Below, in pieces: positions 1 to 11,206 of a stretch of 64,000 nt of DNA. Location of the stretch: the NCBI RefSeq assembly GCF_009870125.1, contig NC_046680.1, positions 21,037,501 through 21,101,500 on the forward strand, given 5' to 3'. Positions within the stretch are counted from its first letter, which is position 1. Each line of letters starts with the position of its first letter. Below the pieces are notes generated by a model. It saw only the letters and a program-made list of their open reading frames with translations. It had not been told where the DNA came from and ran no database searches. A program made the translations under genes and the position numbers. Source of the DNA: Drosophila pseudoobscura. Taxonomy: Eukaryota > Arthropoda > Insecta > Diptera > Drosophilidae.

Positions 1-1376
1 ACAGCAAATCCGAAGGAAAACACCTTCGTTGACACGTTCACGTTTGTGTGAGCGAAAGAGACAACTGCACTCAGCTGTGCGGTGTAGAGTTGTCAGCAGT
101 TACACACATAACCTCGTAAAATAAATTAAAATCAAAAGTAATTTTAAAATATCTGTATGTAATGTTAAATAATAATAGTTACCTTATAAATTGTTTTAAT
201 TTGGTTTTTGAATGGATATATTTATGTTAATGATTCCAGGGCTGCCAGGTGATCACAGCAATCGATACTAATCGATACTTTGGCGCCAAAATGTCTTGCG
301 AAATTCAATTTGACTCTATTTATTGTACCTCGTATTCTATTTCAGACTCGGCTCTCATTCGGCAACATTATAAAAAGGCATATGGGACAGGCACTCGACT
401 CAAACAATATTTGCTCGTGAGATAAGCATCATCAAAGCTAAAAGAACTCTAAGAGGTGATAGTGTGGACATAAAACAAACAAGATTTGGAAAAGTAAATA
501 GTGTCTGCTCTCGTTTACTTTATGCAAATGAAAATACGTCTATAATTTCCAAGTAAGTCCAAATCTGATTGCAAAAATTCTTCCTTCCTTTCTTTGTTCG
601 TTTGGTTCTATTGCAAAATAACACGGAACATGACAGAAGGAGTTTTTCGTTTGTGGTGGAGATCCTCTCCCCTTATTATTAATATTATTCTTACTAATTT
701 TAGTATACAGATTTATAGCTGGGAAACATTTTAAGTGGCTCAAAGGGATTCACAAAAAGACTTTTTGTGAGGGAAACTCCCTCTCAGAGGTCAGAGATCT
801 CGGGGACTTTTGAATTTGTTTGAAAAGTATCAGGGGGGATCGAAAAATATTCCATCGGTAAACAAGAGGTTACCAGAAGAATACAAAAACAATGTAGAAG
901 AAATTATTGTTTTGTCATTTTTCTATGGCACAGATTTCAGATTCTGCATGAGACTAGAAAAACGACATAAACACACACGACACGCCGATTCATGGTACCT
1001 TTGAACCGAGCATGATAATGCCAATCCGTTGATAAGGAGGCAGTTCCACTTAAAAACCGACTTAAACTGGTTCGAGTGTCTGAAGCTGAAGCGCCTGGAC
1101 TGCTCGCCAGCATTCAGACTGAACCATGTGCTATATGTGCCCGCGCTACCAGATTCGACCTTAATCGCTGATAAGACAGCATCGATGTCCGTTATACCAG
1201 TTCGAGATGATCAGGGTGCAATCCGCAAACCGGTTACAGCCGGCTGTGCTCCAACAATCGCCCAGCCCCCCTTTACAGGGTATGGGGTTTCTATTAAACA
1301 TATTACAACACGTTTTTAGCAGCTCTTTGAATTAAATGTACACTTTTATTATGCCACGGAGTGTTATGTCACTTTG
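1..1376. other. Left-edge intergenic region, no convincing gene
   Basis: No complete gene is visible. The first 450 bases look promoter-like: two CGATA motifs near 262-276, a palindromic E2F-type site at 279-290 and a TATAAAAA box at 369-376, but no long reading frame follows. Bases 1019-1171 (+) form an open, coding-looking stretch of 50 codons with no ATG and no clear family, described in the findings. The rest is AT-rich and shows nothing. A gene to the left of the window could extend into this region, but I cannot support that from the sequence. Confidence 0.4.
279..290. promoter_or_regulatory. Palindromic E2F-type site beside CGATA motifs
   Basis: TTTGGCGCCAAA is a perfect palindrome that fits the E2F/DP consensus. 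It lies directly after two ATCGATAC motifs (DREF/BEAF-32 type, near 262-276) and about 80 bases before a TATAAAAA box at 369-376. In Drosophila the DRE plus E2F pairing is typical of replication and cell-cycle promoters. Which gene this would serve is unknown. Confidence 0.4.
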
Positions 1377-3306
1377 TTAACATTCCTCTAAGACTCTGAG
1401 ACTGTTGGCGGCTGGAGCCTCGACAGCAGTGGTCTGATCTACACTGAAGTCCTCCCTGGCCTCGGTGGTCTTTCGCACGCTCGCTGCAATGATCGAATCT
1501 TTTTTCCGGCCTCGCACCAAGCGCTGGAGGCGGTGCTCTTCCCACTCCTTGCGATGCACTTTCTTGCGGTGGGCATGCATGTTGGCATTCGAGTTGAAGG
1601 TCTGTGTGCAATGCGGGCAGGTGTACAGAACTTCGCCCGTATGCGTTGTCAAATGCTCCTAAAAAAAGACGCGAAGGTTCAAAGGCTATCAAACAGAGAA
1701 AGACGTTCCCTTGGCTTACCCGCAATTCGTTTGGTCGCTTGAAGGCCTTCTCACACATCGGACACTGGTGATTGCGGGCCGTGTTGTGGGTGTACTTGAT
1801 GTGGTGCTGATGGGCCTGGAGGCTGGGTGAAATCTTGAGGCACAGCTCGCACTGCATCGGCTGTAGGTTCTCGACAGTGTGCATCATTTTGATGTGACGC
1901 GCCAGTCCGTATTTGGTGGTTAATTTGGAGTCGCACAGATGACACTCGATGGTAGCCTGCGGAGCGCCCGTGTGCTCCTCCATGTGGCGAGCGAGAGCCT
2001 CCCGCCCACGTATGGACTTGCCGCAAACGTCGCAAATCTTTGCATATAAATTCAAGTGTACGAGCTTAAAATGCTGCTGCATGGTATATTTGGTGGGGAA
2101 ACTGCAGAATATAATAAAATATAAATAAAAGGAAAGGAAACTCCCATCAGGGAAACTCACGTCTTCTCGCAGTTGGTGCATTTCACCTGGCACTGCTCCT
2201 TGGGAATGTGCGTTAGTTTGTGTCGTTGGCAGACGACTGCGCTGTAGAAGCTTTTGGAACAATGATCGCACTGGTAGAGACGGCCCTGCGACTTCACGTC
2301 GTGCATTCGCATGTGGAGTTCAAGGCTTCGCCTCTGGCCCATTACGCGATCACAGATTTTGCACTTGAAGAGGTCGGGATCCTCGTGGCGTCGCAGATGA
2401 TCGACCAGTACGCCGCGCTTTCTGAACTTTCGGTTACAGCAGACGGCGTATCCACGCTGATTGTGTTTCTCTCGCACATGGACCAGCATCTCAGAGAAAC
2501 CCTCCATGGGGGCACTGCACACATGACACTGCATCTTGAAGTGTTGCCTGATGTAGTCATTGAACTCGCTAGACTTCTGAAGATTATAGACGAGGGTTTT
2601 TTTTGGCTTTTCCGCTAGCCGAACTCGGCCACGACCGCGGCCCCTTCCACGAACCTTTCGAGTGATTTTCGGTTTAGGTTCCTCAATATCATCAACTTCC
2701 GTGGCACAGCCACTGCGTGACTCAAAGTCTTGCTCCTCCTGATCCTCCAGCACATCAGCTATGGTTAGATCTGCCTCGGGGTACTCAATTTTAATCTCGT
2801 TCAAATTGATCTGTTCCAGCACGTTCTGAAATTCTTCGTCACTTGAAGCAGCCCGGGTCTTGCGGGGACGACCCCGCCTGCGCTTCACCGCAGCTGCCAC
2901 GCTTTGCACGTTCTCATCCTTTGCAGTACCGCCATAAACGGCTGCAACTACTGCTGTTGGAGTGGTCTGATTCTCCGCGACGTTCTCCTCGGCCTGCTTT
3001 GTTTCCAGTTCGGTCAGGGCTTTGTGGGCATTCTCCACGGTTAAATAGAAGTTGTGAAACAGCAACAATTGTTCCCAGCATGATCCGCACACGTAGCCAT
3101 CGACAGAATCATTAAACTACAATTCAGCGCAAAATTCATTAGAAATTTAAGTCAAGCCACAGACGGCTCATTCTGTTTTTGTTTACCCGCAACCAAAAGT
3201 GTTTTTCAATTATTTGCCTTAATCCGAGCGAGTCAGCTTCGACGGAATCGAACTTTATATTGCTAACGGCGTCGTCCACACGATGAGTGCATAGGAAGCA
3301 CGGCAT
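1377..3306 (-). CDS. ZAD-C2H2 zinc-finger protein
   Basis: Predicted DNA-binding nuclear protein of 579 residues in four exons: 3187-3306, 2161-3116, 1720-2101 and 1377-1658; the phases close exactly. The first exon begins MPCFLC and, with the start of exon 2 (a second C-x2-C in VCGSC), makes the zinc-finger-associated (ZAD) domain, an arthropod dimerisation module. An acidic and basic linker with an AT-hook-like GRPRK and an R/G-rich block follows. About ten C2H2 fingers fill the second half, one of them (near YAVCC) degenerate. The frame opens upstream only at a TTG, so the ATG at 3306 is preferred. ZAD proteins are often insulator or architectural factors, but the target here is unknown. 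By order it corresponds to D. melanogaster CG8388, from memory. Confidence 0.9.
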
Positions 3307-4180
3307 TGTGATTCTAAGTGCCAATAATTAACGAAAATGTGGTACAAAGTTTTTTATTAAACTAAAAAAAATGGCACAGCTGATTGATACTGTCACTGAA
3401 TTGTTGAATATAGTGAGACCGTATGTAAAAATCGGAAAAAAACCTAGTTAGGTTTTGTAATAGTAATAAATTGAATAGTTCTAATCAGCGCCATGGGTGT
3501 TGAAGCTATGGGTTCAAGATCAGTAACTTTTACTTTTCATACTAATTGTGTTACGAATTTGATTGCCCAAGAACATTAACAAAACAACTAAAATAAGGTA
3601 GATGTCTTATGGCCTTATGACACTAGACTTAGCTAACTTTGCTGTGAAAAGAGAGACAGCATGAGAGACAAACGCAAAATTAGTGTTCATAGGTGCCTCT
3701 CAATACTTCATTCGAAGAATTAAGAGACTTTCTGTGACAAAATGATGATGATGTGACAGAAAAATTGGATCTGAAAAGTGTTACAGATCTGTGTCTGTTT
3801 TTGGAGGTGGTCAGTTAGCAAACTCTAATGTCATAGGGCTATTAGTATATTTGTTGGCTTGCGAATTAGGTCATACTAATGCCAAACTGAAAATGTCGCT
3901 ACTTTGGGATTAATTTAAGCAATTTAATTTAATTTGTTAATACGCCGAGCTTTGTTTATGCGATGGCCACGCAGTTTATGAGCAATGAACACACAAATCA
4001 TTCACCTTCAGGCGAATAGACGTGTAAGTCCGATTCAGATCAGATGGACTGCTTATCTGAACGCTCTATCAATGCCATAAACAAGACAAACGTTTTTCAT
4101 ATATGCTTATCTTCACTGTTTTCGTATTTTCAGCTGCTAAAGCCATTATATTAGCCAACTCGGAGAGAATTTAGCCAGAG
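3307..4180. other. Intergenic region between zinc-finger and SLC16 genes
   Basis: AT-rich intergenic DNA between divergently transcribed genes, without long frames. A plausible 3' splice site (TTTTCAG ending near 4133) lies about 48 bases before the transporter ATG, so the transporter probably has an upstream non-coding exon. No repeats or RNA genes were recognised. Confidence 0.4.
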
Positions 4181-5733
4181 ATGGATGTGCAGACAAGCCG
4201 TGTTGTTCCAGACGGTGGCTGGGGATGGGTTGTGGTGGCAGCTGTGGCCGTCATCAATGTAAGCAATCGTCAACTGCGTTTTAGAATTTAAAATAAACTA
4301 ATCCATTGTTCGTTCTTCGCCTTCACAGATGACGAATCAGTCCATATTGTCCGTATTTGGGCAACTTTTTGTGGGTGAGCTGCGTCGGATGAATGAGGAC
4401 ACCTTTACATCGGCGCTGATTACGAATTTAAACAGCTTGGCCTTGAACTTCTCGGGCTTGTTCGTTGGGCCGGCTATCAAGAGCTTTAAGCCGCGCAATG
4501 TGGCAGCCACCGGTTGCGTTTTGGTCTCCTTTGGCCTGGCGCTATGCTCGTTTGCTACAGAGAGTTGGCATTTTATCGTCGGCTACAGCTTCTTTGTGGG
4601 CTTCGGCCTGGGACTTATTTCGCCTTCCACATTTATGGCCATCAATTCCTACTTCAGCAATAAGCGGGGCCGTGCCGTGGGCGTTTCCCTAGCTGGTGCT
4701 GGCGTTGGACAAGTGCTCATACCTCACGTTGTACGATATTTCCTGGATAACCACGGCTTTCGTTTTGCAGTGCTGGCTATGTCTGCGCTTTCCCTGACCG
4801 GGGTACGTCTTTAACGACAAATTTAATCCAATCGTAAATTAAATCCAATTATACTCTTCGTTCTAGCTCTTTGGTGCCATGTTTTTGAAACCCCTGCATC
4901 CTCCCGTCAAACACAATAACCGCCGACACATTCGCCTTTTGGCCGAAACGGATGGGGAGAAGGGACAAACGAGCCCCTTGCAGATTGTCGTTGTCGCGAC
5001 CCAAAGCAAGATGGATGAAGCCCATTCAAAGAGCGAGTCCCTGTGCCGACGAATGGGTAACCGCTTGGTCCAAGCCATGGACCTGGAACTCCTTAAGGAC
5101 GCTGTGTTCTGGAGCATCATTGTTGGCATGGCGCTGGTCTACACCGCCACCATCAACTTTACCATGATCTATCCCGACTTTCTCGGCCAGACAGCTGGTC
5201 TGAATAGCACAGCGGTGGCCTTCTGCATGTCCGTGGTGGCTGGTGCCGATATCGTATGTCGCCTGCTGCTGCCCTGCATTACAGATCACCTGAGGATACC
5301 CTACCGAGTGGTGTTCCTGCTCGGTACTGCTGGACTACTCTTTGCGCGTCTCGTGCTGGCGGAGAGTCAAGACCTGGGCGTCATAATTGCCATGTCCATA
5401 CTGATGGGAATGATGAAGTCTGCCACGGTGATCAACAACAATCTCACCATATCGGCGCACTGTCGCTCGGATAAGTTGGCCGGCGGCCTTGGGCTGAGCA
5501 TGATGTCAAAGGGCGTGATTGTCATAACAGTGGGACAACTGCTTGGATGGGTACGCGACTACGCCGACTCTTATGTCATCTGCCTGTACGCCCAGATTGT
5601 GCTCCTGCTAGTAGTGGTCCTGGCCTGGGCACCGGAGATTTATTACCGTTTCCGCATGCAGAAACGTACCTCCTCCAAGTCCATGGAGACGACACTTGAT
5701 GCCGCCGAAGAGGGTGCCAAACTGAACTCTTGA
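4181..5733 (+). CDS. SLC16 monocarboxylate-transporter-like protein
   Basis: Plasma-membrane transporter of the major facilitator superfamily, SLC16 family, 472 residues. Exons are 4181-4258, 4329-4802 and 4867-5733, all in phase 0. The N-terminus carries the SLC16 signature, PDGGWGWVV, leading into TM1. Hydrophobic segments are spaced as two six-helix halves separated by a charged loop around residues 195-240. Family members move lactate, pyruvate and related acids with protons, but many insect paralogues are orphans, so the substrate is unassigned. It is much shorter than the second SLC16 gene at 19.9 kb because its central loop is short. Gene order suggests the counterpart of D. melanogaster CG8389 (recollection, not a search). 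Confidence 0.92.
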
Positions 5734-6106
5734 ATCTCGTGAGATTGGTCTAGGATAGGGAATGGGGCATTTATGATGTGATAATCGACGCTGTGAAATA
5801 GCTTCGAAAGTGATCCACTCTTTGTGTGCCCTGGTGGCTATTCCAAAGCGTCGATGGATGGATAGTATTTTGGTTGTGAGCATAGACCAGTGCCATGTGC
5901 GCTAAGTATTAGGATTAAGGCTTCTTTCGACTATTTATTATATTACCATGTAGCACTCAAAGACTTAACTTTTGTACTGCCGCAAGAGCCAAAACAAAAA
6001 CACAAATATAATTACATATGACAAAAACCAAATTTTATTTTTCTGACGACCGTTTTCAATGCCCTCAAAGCAGATCTAACTTTAATTTTCAATCCATTCT
6101 ATTCGA
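5734..6106. other. Convergent 3' UTR space
   Basis: Short space between the convergent SLC16 and Prosbeta1 genes. TTTATT near 6034-6039 reads as AATAAA on the minus strand and would end the Prosbeta1 transcript about 70 bases after its stop. Nothing else is recognisable. Confidence 0.45.
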
Positions 6107-6905
6107 CTATTGGGCGAGAATAGCACTGCTGCCAGTGCCCGATATCTCGGACTCGCCCGATTCGGTGTTATAGAACAGACGACGCTCCACACCCTCCTTG
6201 GTGATAATGCCAACGCGCACCACACCGCCAGAGCTTCCATCATGATAGATGGCATGTTGAACCGCTAAGAGGGTGAAATATGATTAATTCCAGTTCGTAT
6301 GGAAGTCCTACGCTGCTTACCTGTCTTGACAAATTTCACACACTCCTCTTTGCTCATACCCTCGTGGAAATGCTCTCGGACGTAGCCGTAAATGAAACTG
6401 GATCCCGATCCGCCAATGGTGCAGGGCTCGCGGGTCAGCATGCCACCCAACGGGATGCTAAACACTTGACCACCGCGCTGCTCATCCCAGCCAGCAACAA
6501 TGATTCCAGCCAGCAGGGAGTCGCGATAGTTGTAGCAGTAGTTACGGAACTCTGAGGCAGCCTCAAAGACCAGGGCATCCTTGCTGGTCTGGTTCTCGTG
6601 ATAGTTCAGCGAGTAGGCCACAATATCTGCGATGGCCTGGGTATCGGCGGCAGAGCCACTACGGCAGCAGTAAATTTTGTCTGTGATGCGAGTCAGCTTG
6701 TCGGTGACACGATTGGCCACATACGGTCCGGAGCTGGTACGGGAATCAGCTCCAATCACAACTCCTCCGTCGAATTCGACGGCCATGATTGTGGTCTGCA
6801 AATGTTTGAAGGAACGTTAAGTTATTACGAGCCTTGGGTTAAACTCGGGTTGCTACTTACGCCAGTGCTGACGGGTGTATCGGTAAAGTCCATCTCGTAA
6901 ACCAT
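6107..6905 (-). CDS. Prosbeta1: Proteasome subunit beta1 (caspase-like)
   Basis: Catalytic beta1 subunit of the 20S proteasome (PSMB6 family), cleaving after acidic residues in nucleus and cytosol; 225 residues. Exons are 6861-6905, 6321-6795 and 6107-6264. The first exon encodes a 15-residue propeptide ending STG. Autolysis before [11 protein letters not shown] exposes the catalytic threonine (T16 of the precursor). The conserved ADSR aspartate and the downstream DKLTRI lysine are present, so the subunit looks active. The ATG lies 201 bp from the Rrp42 ATG, and the intervening bidirectional promoter carries a perfect TATCGATA. Confidence 0.96.
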
Positions 6906-7046
6906 TTTTGTTGTTTATCTAGTTCTTACAGTTCAATTTACAATTCAATTCTTTTTGTAGAAAAAGCGGCACGAAATGACTGGCTTGTTTTTGACAAGTG
7001 GTGCTAGATGTGCGATAGTCACGCGCGATAGCTATTTACTTACGGC

Positions 7047-7054
7047 TATCGATA
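7047..7054. promoter_or_regulatory. DRE (TATCGATA) in the Prosbeta1-Rrp42 bidirectional promoter
   Basis: A perfect palindromic DRE lies between two divergent ATGs (6905 on minus, 7107 on plus). Two further CGATAG motifs lie just upstream near 7012-7032. DREF and BEAF-32 both recognise CGATA, and such clusters mark divergent housekeeping promoters in Drosophila. The site is seen directly; its use is inferred. Confidence 0.65.
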
Positions 7055-7106
7055 GCAGCAGTGGCACATGTTTGTTTTGGTTGAGTTTTAAAATAATTTT
7101 TTGATA

Positions 7107-8220
7107 ATGGCGTACGTTGCACTTAGCGAAGCCGAGAAAACGTTTATATTGCATGGCGTAGAGGTAGGTTACGGCCAGCAGTAATGGTGCCTGTAATTAA
7201 TGTGAATGGTCCTATGCCAGGAGGATTTTCGCTGCGATGGGCGGTCTCGTCGGGATTACCGGCCCATGGAGCTGGAGACTGGGCTGGTGAGCAACGCGAG
7301 TGGATCAGCTCGTCTCCGCTTAGCCAACACGGACATCCTCGTGGGCATCAAGACAGAAATCGATGTGCCCGATCCCTTGACTCCGGAGTTCGGTAAACTC
7401 GAGTTCTTTGTGGATTGGTACGTTCAGCTACAGCTGTGCTATACTCCGACTGCATTATACATCTGATATCTTTCCAGCTCTGCTAATGCCACGCCAGAGT
7501 TTGAGGGTCGCGGCGGCTCAGACCTGGCCCAGGAGCTAGTGCTCGCTCTGGAAAATGCCTACGAATCCCCTTTAGCCTTTGACTATCGCACATTGTGCCT
7601 TATACCGGGTCAGCAGTGCTGGAAGCTCTATATTGACATCTTGGTATGTAAATGCTGGTTCCCCATGTCCATGTGTTATGTAGCTTTTATTTGTAGATAC
7701 TCGAGTGCGGTGGAAATCTTCACGACGCCGTTTCCCTGGCCGCCAAGGCAGCGTTGCACAACACAAAACTGCCGCAAGTAACTGCCTCCTTATTAGATGC
7801 CGGCGTCACGGATCTCATTATATCAGACAATCCGTACGACTGCACACGACTAACCATTGATACGGTTCCCCTGCTGGTCACTGTGTGCAAAATCGGCGAC
7901 TATTGTCTTGTTGATCCCTCAGCGGAGGAGGAGGCTTGCAGCACTGTCAGCATAGTTGTATCCGTATCGATGCGGAATGGAGAAGGTAAGATGCAGACTT
8001 GCCCAATCTTAGGATTTCTTGCTAATAAATACTGGCAGCCTTCCTTTCCGGCTCCCACATGACTGGCGGCGGCGCTATGCACAGAGATACCATGCGCAAT
8101 TGCCTGAATCTCGGTCTGTCGATTGGCGAACAACTGAACACGCTGCTCGCAAAGGTGCTGAAGCAGGAGGAAGAGCGCGTGGGACCTAAGCGGCCCAAGA
8201 CGGTTGGATTTCTTAAATAA
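7107..8220 (+). CDS. Rrp42: Exosome complex component Rrp42 (EXOSC7)
   Basis: RNase PH-fold ring subunit of the RNA exosome (3' to 5' RNA processing and decay, nucleus and cytoplasm), 296 residues. Exons are 7107-7163, 7221-7417, 7478-7643, 7697-7985 and 8039-8220. Diagnostic stretches matching EXOSC7 include LSEAEK at the start, SNASGSARL, TDILVGIK, FFVDCSANATPEFEGRGG and the C-terminal GGGAMHRD. Metazoan ring subunits are catalytically inactive, so the role is structural. It is transcribed divergently from Prosbeta1 and converges on EMC7 with only 108 bp between stops. The stop codon overlaps an AATAAA (8216-8221). Confidence 0.96.
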
Positions 8221-8221
8221 A
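8216..8221 (+). terminator. Poly(A) signal overlapping the Rrp42 stop codon
   Basis: AATAAA at 8216-8221 contains the TAA stop at 8218-8220, so the 3' UTR would be only some tens of bases. This fits the 108 bp gap to the convergent EMC7 stop. No other AATAAA follows before EMC7. Confidence 0.5.
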
Positions 8222-8328
8222 AAATCGTTGAATTGGTATGAAAATGTTGTATTTTGCTCGAACTGACATTGACTATTACTCGAGTGCGGGCTGGCTCTTT
8301 AAACTTATATTTAATTCAACATGAACAC

Positions 8329-9256
8329 TTATTGATCTTTACGCTTCTTCGTCTGCCTGCTGGCTGGAAGCGGCTTCTTCTCCTTGGGCTCGGGCTGTTT
8401 ACCCGTCAGAAATGAGGTCAACATTTCGCTGATCTCGGGCATATCGTTGGTCATCTGTAAAGCAATTCGATTGCATCAGTAATATCAATGTGAACATTGC
8501 ATTTTAGTTACCTTGGGAAACTGCAAGTTGTCAATCTCTTTCTTAGTTTCGGGGTCGTTGATCATCTTGGGCAGCACCAGCATGAGCAGCAAAGGAAGAA
8601 CCATCATCAGCACCATGGGGCTGAACATAAAGTCGGTTATCTGCAGCAAAATATAAATAAAATAAAATATATGGTTCTGTTCAAGTCTGGCCTTTATCGC
8701 TGCCCACCTTCCACTGCTCTCGTGCCTGGAAATACTTGAATGGCATCAGTGGCTTCATTCTCAGAGGGTAGGCCACCTGCATGATTTGCGCTGGCTGGAC
8801 AAAATTCACCTTCCGCGCACGAAACTTTCCCTTGGGATTGATTTCCACACGAACCTAAAAAGATATTGTATTGGACTCGTTACAGCATGGAATGTCTATT
8901 AGGTTTACAGGTACAGTAGTACTCACAGGCTCGTAGAACACGTCAGGATGATGGACGTCCAGCACATAGCTGCCGGAAGGCACTCCGCTGATGATGAACT
9001 GGCCATCTTCGCGCACGAAACCCTTGTACTCGCCATCATTGATGGTTATTGTCACATCCACTTGCCATTTATTCTCATCTTTATTTAGGGCACCGCCTGC
9101 ACCTTGCCCTGGTCCCAGAATAGTGTCTGGTGGAGAAACTCGGCCTTCGATTGTGTACAGCCCTGAGACCTCATCCACCAGCTCGTCCTGGCCAATAACG
9201 ATTTCGCAGCTGCTCAACGCAACGAACGTTGCAAAAATAAGCAACTTAAACCACAT
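8329..9256 (-). CDS. EMC7: ER membrane protein complex subunit 7
   Basis: Subunit of the EMC, which inserts tail-anchored and multipass proteins at the endoplasmic reticulum; 243 residues. Exons are 8927-9256, 8708-8854, 8512-8640 and 8329-8454, all in phase 0. A signal peptide (about 1-17) precedes a lumenal beta-sandwich with the family stretch YTIEGRV and the GQFIISGVPSGSY core. One transmembrane segment (FMFSPMVLMMVLPLLLMLV) follows, and the cytosolic tail is basic and ends KKRKDQ. The upstream DNA at about 9332-9356 holds ATCGATG palindromes that may be DRE-like promoter elements. Confidence 0.95.
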
Positions 9257-9654
9257 TTTCTACTTAATTAATATTTTTTTCTCATAAAACTTTGTCGCAG
9301 GGTTGTCAGCTAGAGTGGAGAAACATCGATGTTAACATTGATGTCATCGATGTTTTAGATTACCACTAGCAGCATGTTATAGGCTATATTTCCACTTTAA
9401 TTAAACTGTTTGAGCTAATGATAAAATTAGTTTAAAGTACTTGCTTGAAGGATTTATTTTTATTTTCCCTCAGCCAAATTTATGACGCTTCTAGTAATAA
9501 GTGGTGATAGTTGGGATGACAGGGATAAATCGAAAAAGCAACCTTAACTAAACTTTTTCCCACCTCTAGAAGGCCCACTTACGCTCCTTTATTTAAAAAT
9601 TTGATTTTAATATAATTAAAATATTTATTTTTTAATATCTATCACATGACTTCT
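9257..9654. promoter_or_regulatory. EMC7 upstream region with ATCGATG repeats
   Basis: Bases 9332-9356 contain AACATCGATGTT-like palindromes in tandem. Just before them, a CAACCCT core-promoter-like motif (minus strand, near 9298-9306) sits about 45 bases from the EMC7 ATG. The remainder is AT-rich and probably contains the 3' end of the XRCC2-like transcript, since both genes run on the minus strand. Confidence 0.4.
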
Positions 9655-10359
9655 TCACACATTGTCTTTAAACGAAATTGGCTTGCCATTCAGTGTATGC
9701 TTCCCGCGATTTTTTGTTAATTTCACAGAATAGTTAATTTTCATAGTCAGTCCCGAATCTCCATATCTGTTCTCCAGAAAACTGCTGTCCACCGTGTACA
9801 TGCCGCAAACAAAAGCATCCTTGCAGGCCTGTCCTAGTCTTGTCTGCCACTGCTTGTAATACCTGTATTTGCTGAGTTTTTCTTTCTTAGTGCGAAAGTC
9901 CAGCCAGTAGAACTCACTCAGAGTATCCAAGGCAATCAGTTCGATATTCTGGCCTGCCACATAGGACCACTTAGCTTGTCTGAGGCTGTTTATCACGTCT
10001 TCGGTTGAGAAGCAATTAATGAACTTAACTTTACGGGCACATTCCTTCGATATCTCCGCCTGCTCGGCTTCAGTGGGTACATCCTCCAATCCAGATCCAG
10101 TCCAATCCCGCAACTCTGCTCTGACGGCTTCTTCCAATGACTCCGTATTAACTTTGTGGCTGAGACTGATTAATGCGACGCTCCATTGCCTCCCACCGTA
10201 CTTGTAGGGAGCCAGGCAGTGCGCTATTAGCTTCTGCATCACAAGACTCTTACCGCTATTGCTTGGCCCCGAGATTTCAACTAGAGTCCCGTCCTCAAAG
10301 CCGCATTTGCCAAACACTTCGAAATGCAGCTGCTTAGAAGTCGAGTTCCAATATTCCAT
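9655..10359 (-). CDS. XRCC2-like RecA-fold recombination protein
   Basis: Single-exon gene, 234 residues from the first ATG (10359). The open frame continues 25 codons upstream but opens only at a TTG. Walker A is GPSNSGKS at residues 31-38. Walker B with its flank is LIALDTLSEFYW, close to the human XRCC2 LLILDSLSAFYW signature, so I assign it to the XRCC2 branch of RAD51 paralogues. Such proteins promote RAD51 loading in homologous recombination in the nucleus. An alternative is another divergent Drosophila RAD51 paralogue. The 5' end of this gene is repeated in degraded form in the upstream DNA to 11.9 kb. Confidence 0.8.
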   Translation of the reverse strand: MEYWNSTSKQLHFEVFGKCGFEDGTLVEISGPSNSGKSLVMQKLIAHCLAPYKYGGRQWSVALISLSHKVNTESLEEAVRAELRDWTGSGLEDVPTEAEQAEISKECARKVKFINCFSTEDVINSLRQAKWSYVAGQNIELIALDTLSEFYWLDFRTKKEKLSKYRYYKQWQTRLGQACKDAFVCGMYTVDSSFLENRYGDSGLTMKINYSVKLTKNRGKHTLNGKPISFKDNV

Positions 10360-10542
10360 TTGATTTGATTTGGGTAGTGTCTGGCTAACTAAATCCTTTT
10401 GTTTCGCGCACGTAATTTTGGGCCATTGATGCAAATATTTTCTAGTTAACGGGCGTATTCTTAATTCTTGCTTTTATTGTATTTTGACTAAAACAAGGCT
10501 AAAACAAAAAAACAGCTGTGTTGCTGGTATTTGAAGACAGGA

Positions 10543-10935
10543 TGCGTGTATAGGCCTTTGTACACCCTATTTCGATAATTTTATATGAAGATAAAACGTA
10601 ATTTATAAAGACCTTTTCTCAAATTGATATTCTTTAGATATATTCATGAATATTATTTGTATCTTGTATATATTTATCTCGATCCTGATGCCTACGGAGC
10701 CTTGGAAGACAAACGTATTCACAATTCTATAACATCTATTTCCCCCAGGGTATGTGTGCATGGAATGGGACTCATTGTTGTCAACCGGTTATGACGACTA
10801 ATTCATGGTTATTCTTTCTTCCGTCGAATATTCCCAGCTATATAGATCTTTCATCTACGCCCACATAATTATATACGATTGATGAATCAATTCTCTACTT
10901 GACTGGATTATTTTAAACACTTGCTTTTATTGCAT
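10543..10935. repeat. Long direct repeat, copy 1 (partner at 11207-11600)
   Basis: About 390 bases that recur 664 bases downstream with roughly 90% identity by eye. The shared part runs from TAGGCCTTTGTA to the TTGCTTTT block and includes GGGACTCATTGTTGTCAACC. It carries no convincing reading frame and no terminal inverted repeats that I can see. It is probably a tandem duplication rather than two independent insertions. Confidence 0.8.
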
Positions 10936-11206
10936 TTTGCCTAAAATGAGGTTTTAGCGAAATAAGTCAAACAAAAAACAAGTAGCGAAATAGGTCAATC
11001 AAAACAAACGAAAGAGGAAATTGCTCAATTTTGATATTCCATTGAATAATGCTGACTAATTAAATCTCTTAGCAATGCCCACATAATTTTATCCCATTGA
11101 TGAATAATTTTCTACAAGATTGGATAGTTTTTAATCCTTGCTTTTATTGGATTTTGCGTAAAAAAAGGTTTAAACGAAAAAGTCCAACAAAAAACGATTC
11201 ATTATG

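Noticed and set aside
10360-10434. 25-codon N-terminal extension of the XRCC2-like protein
   Set aside because: It opens only with TTG; the first ATG is at 10359 and places Walker A at a normal distance from the start.
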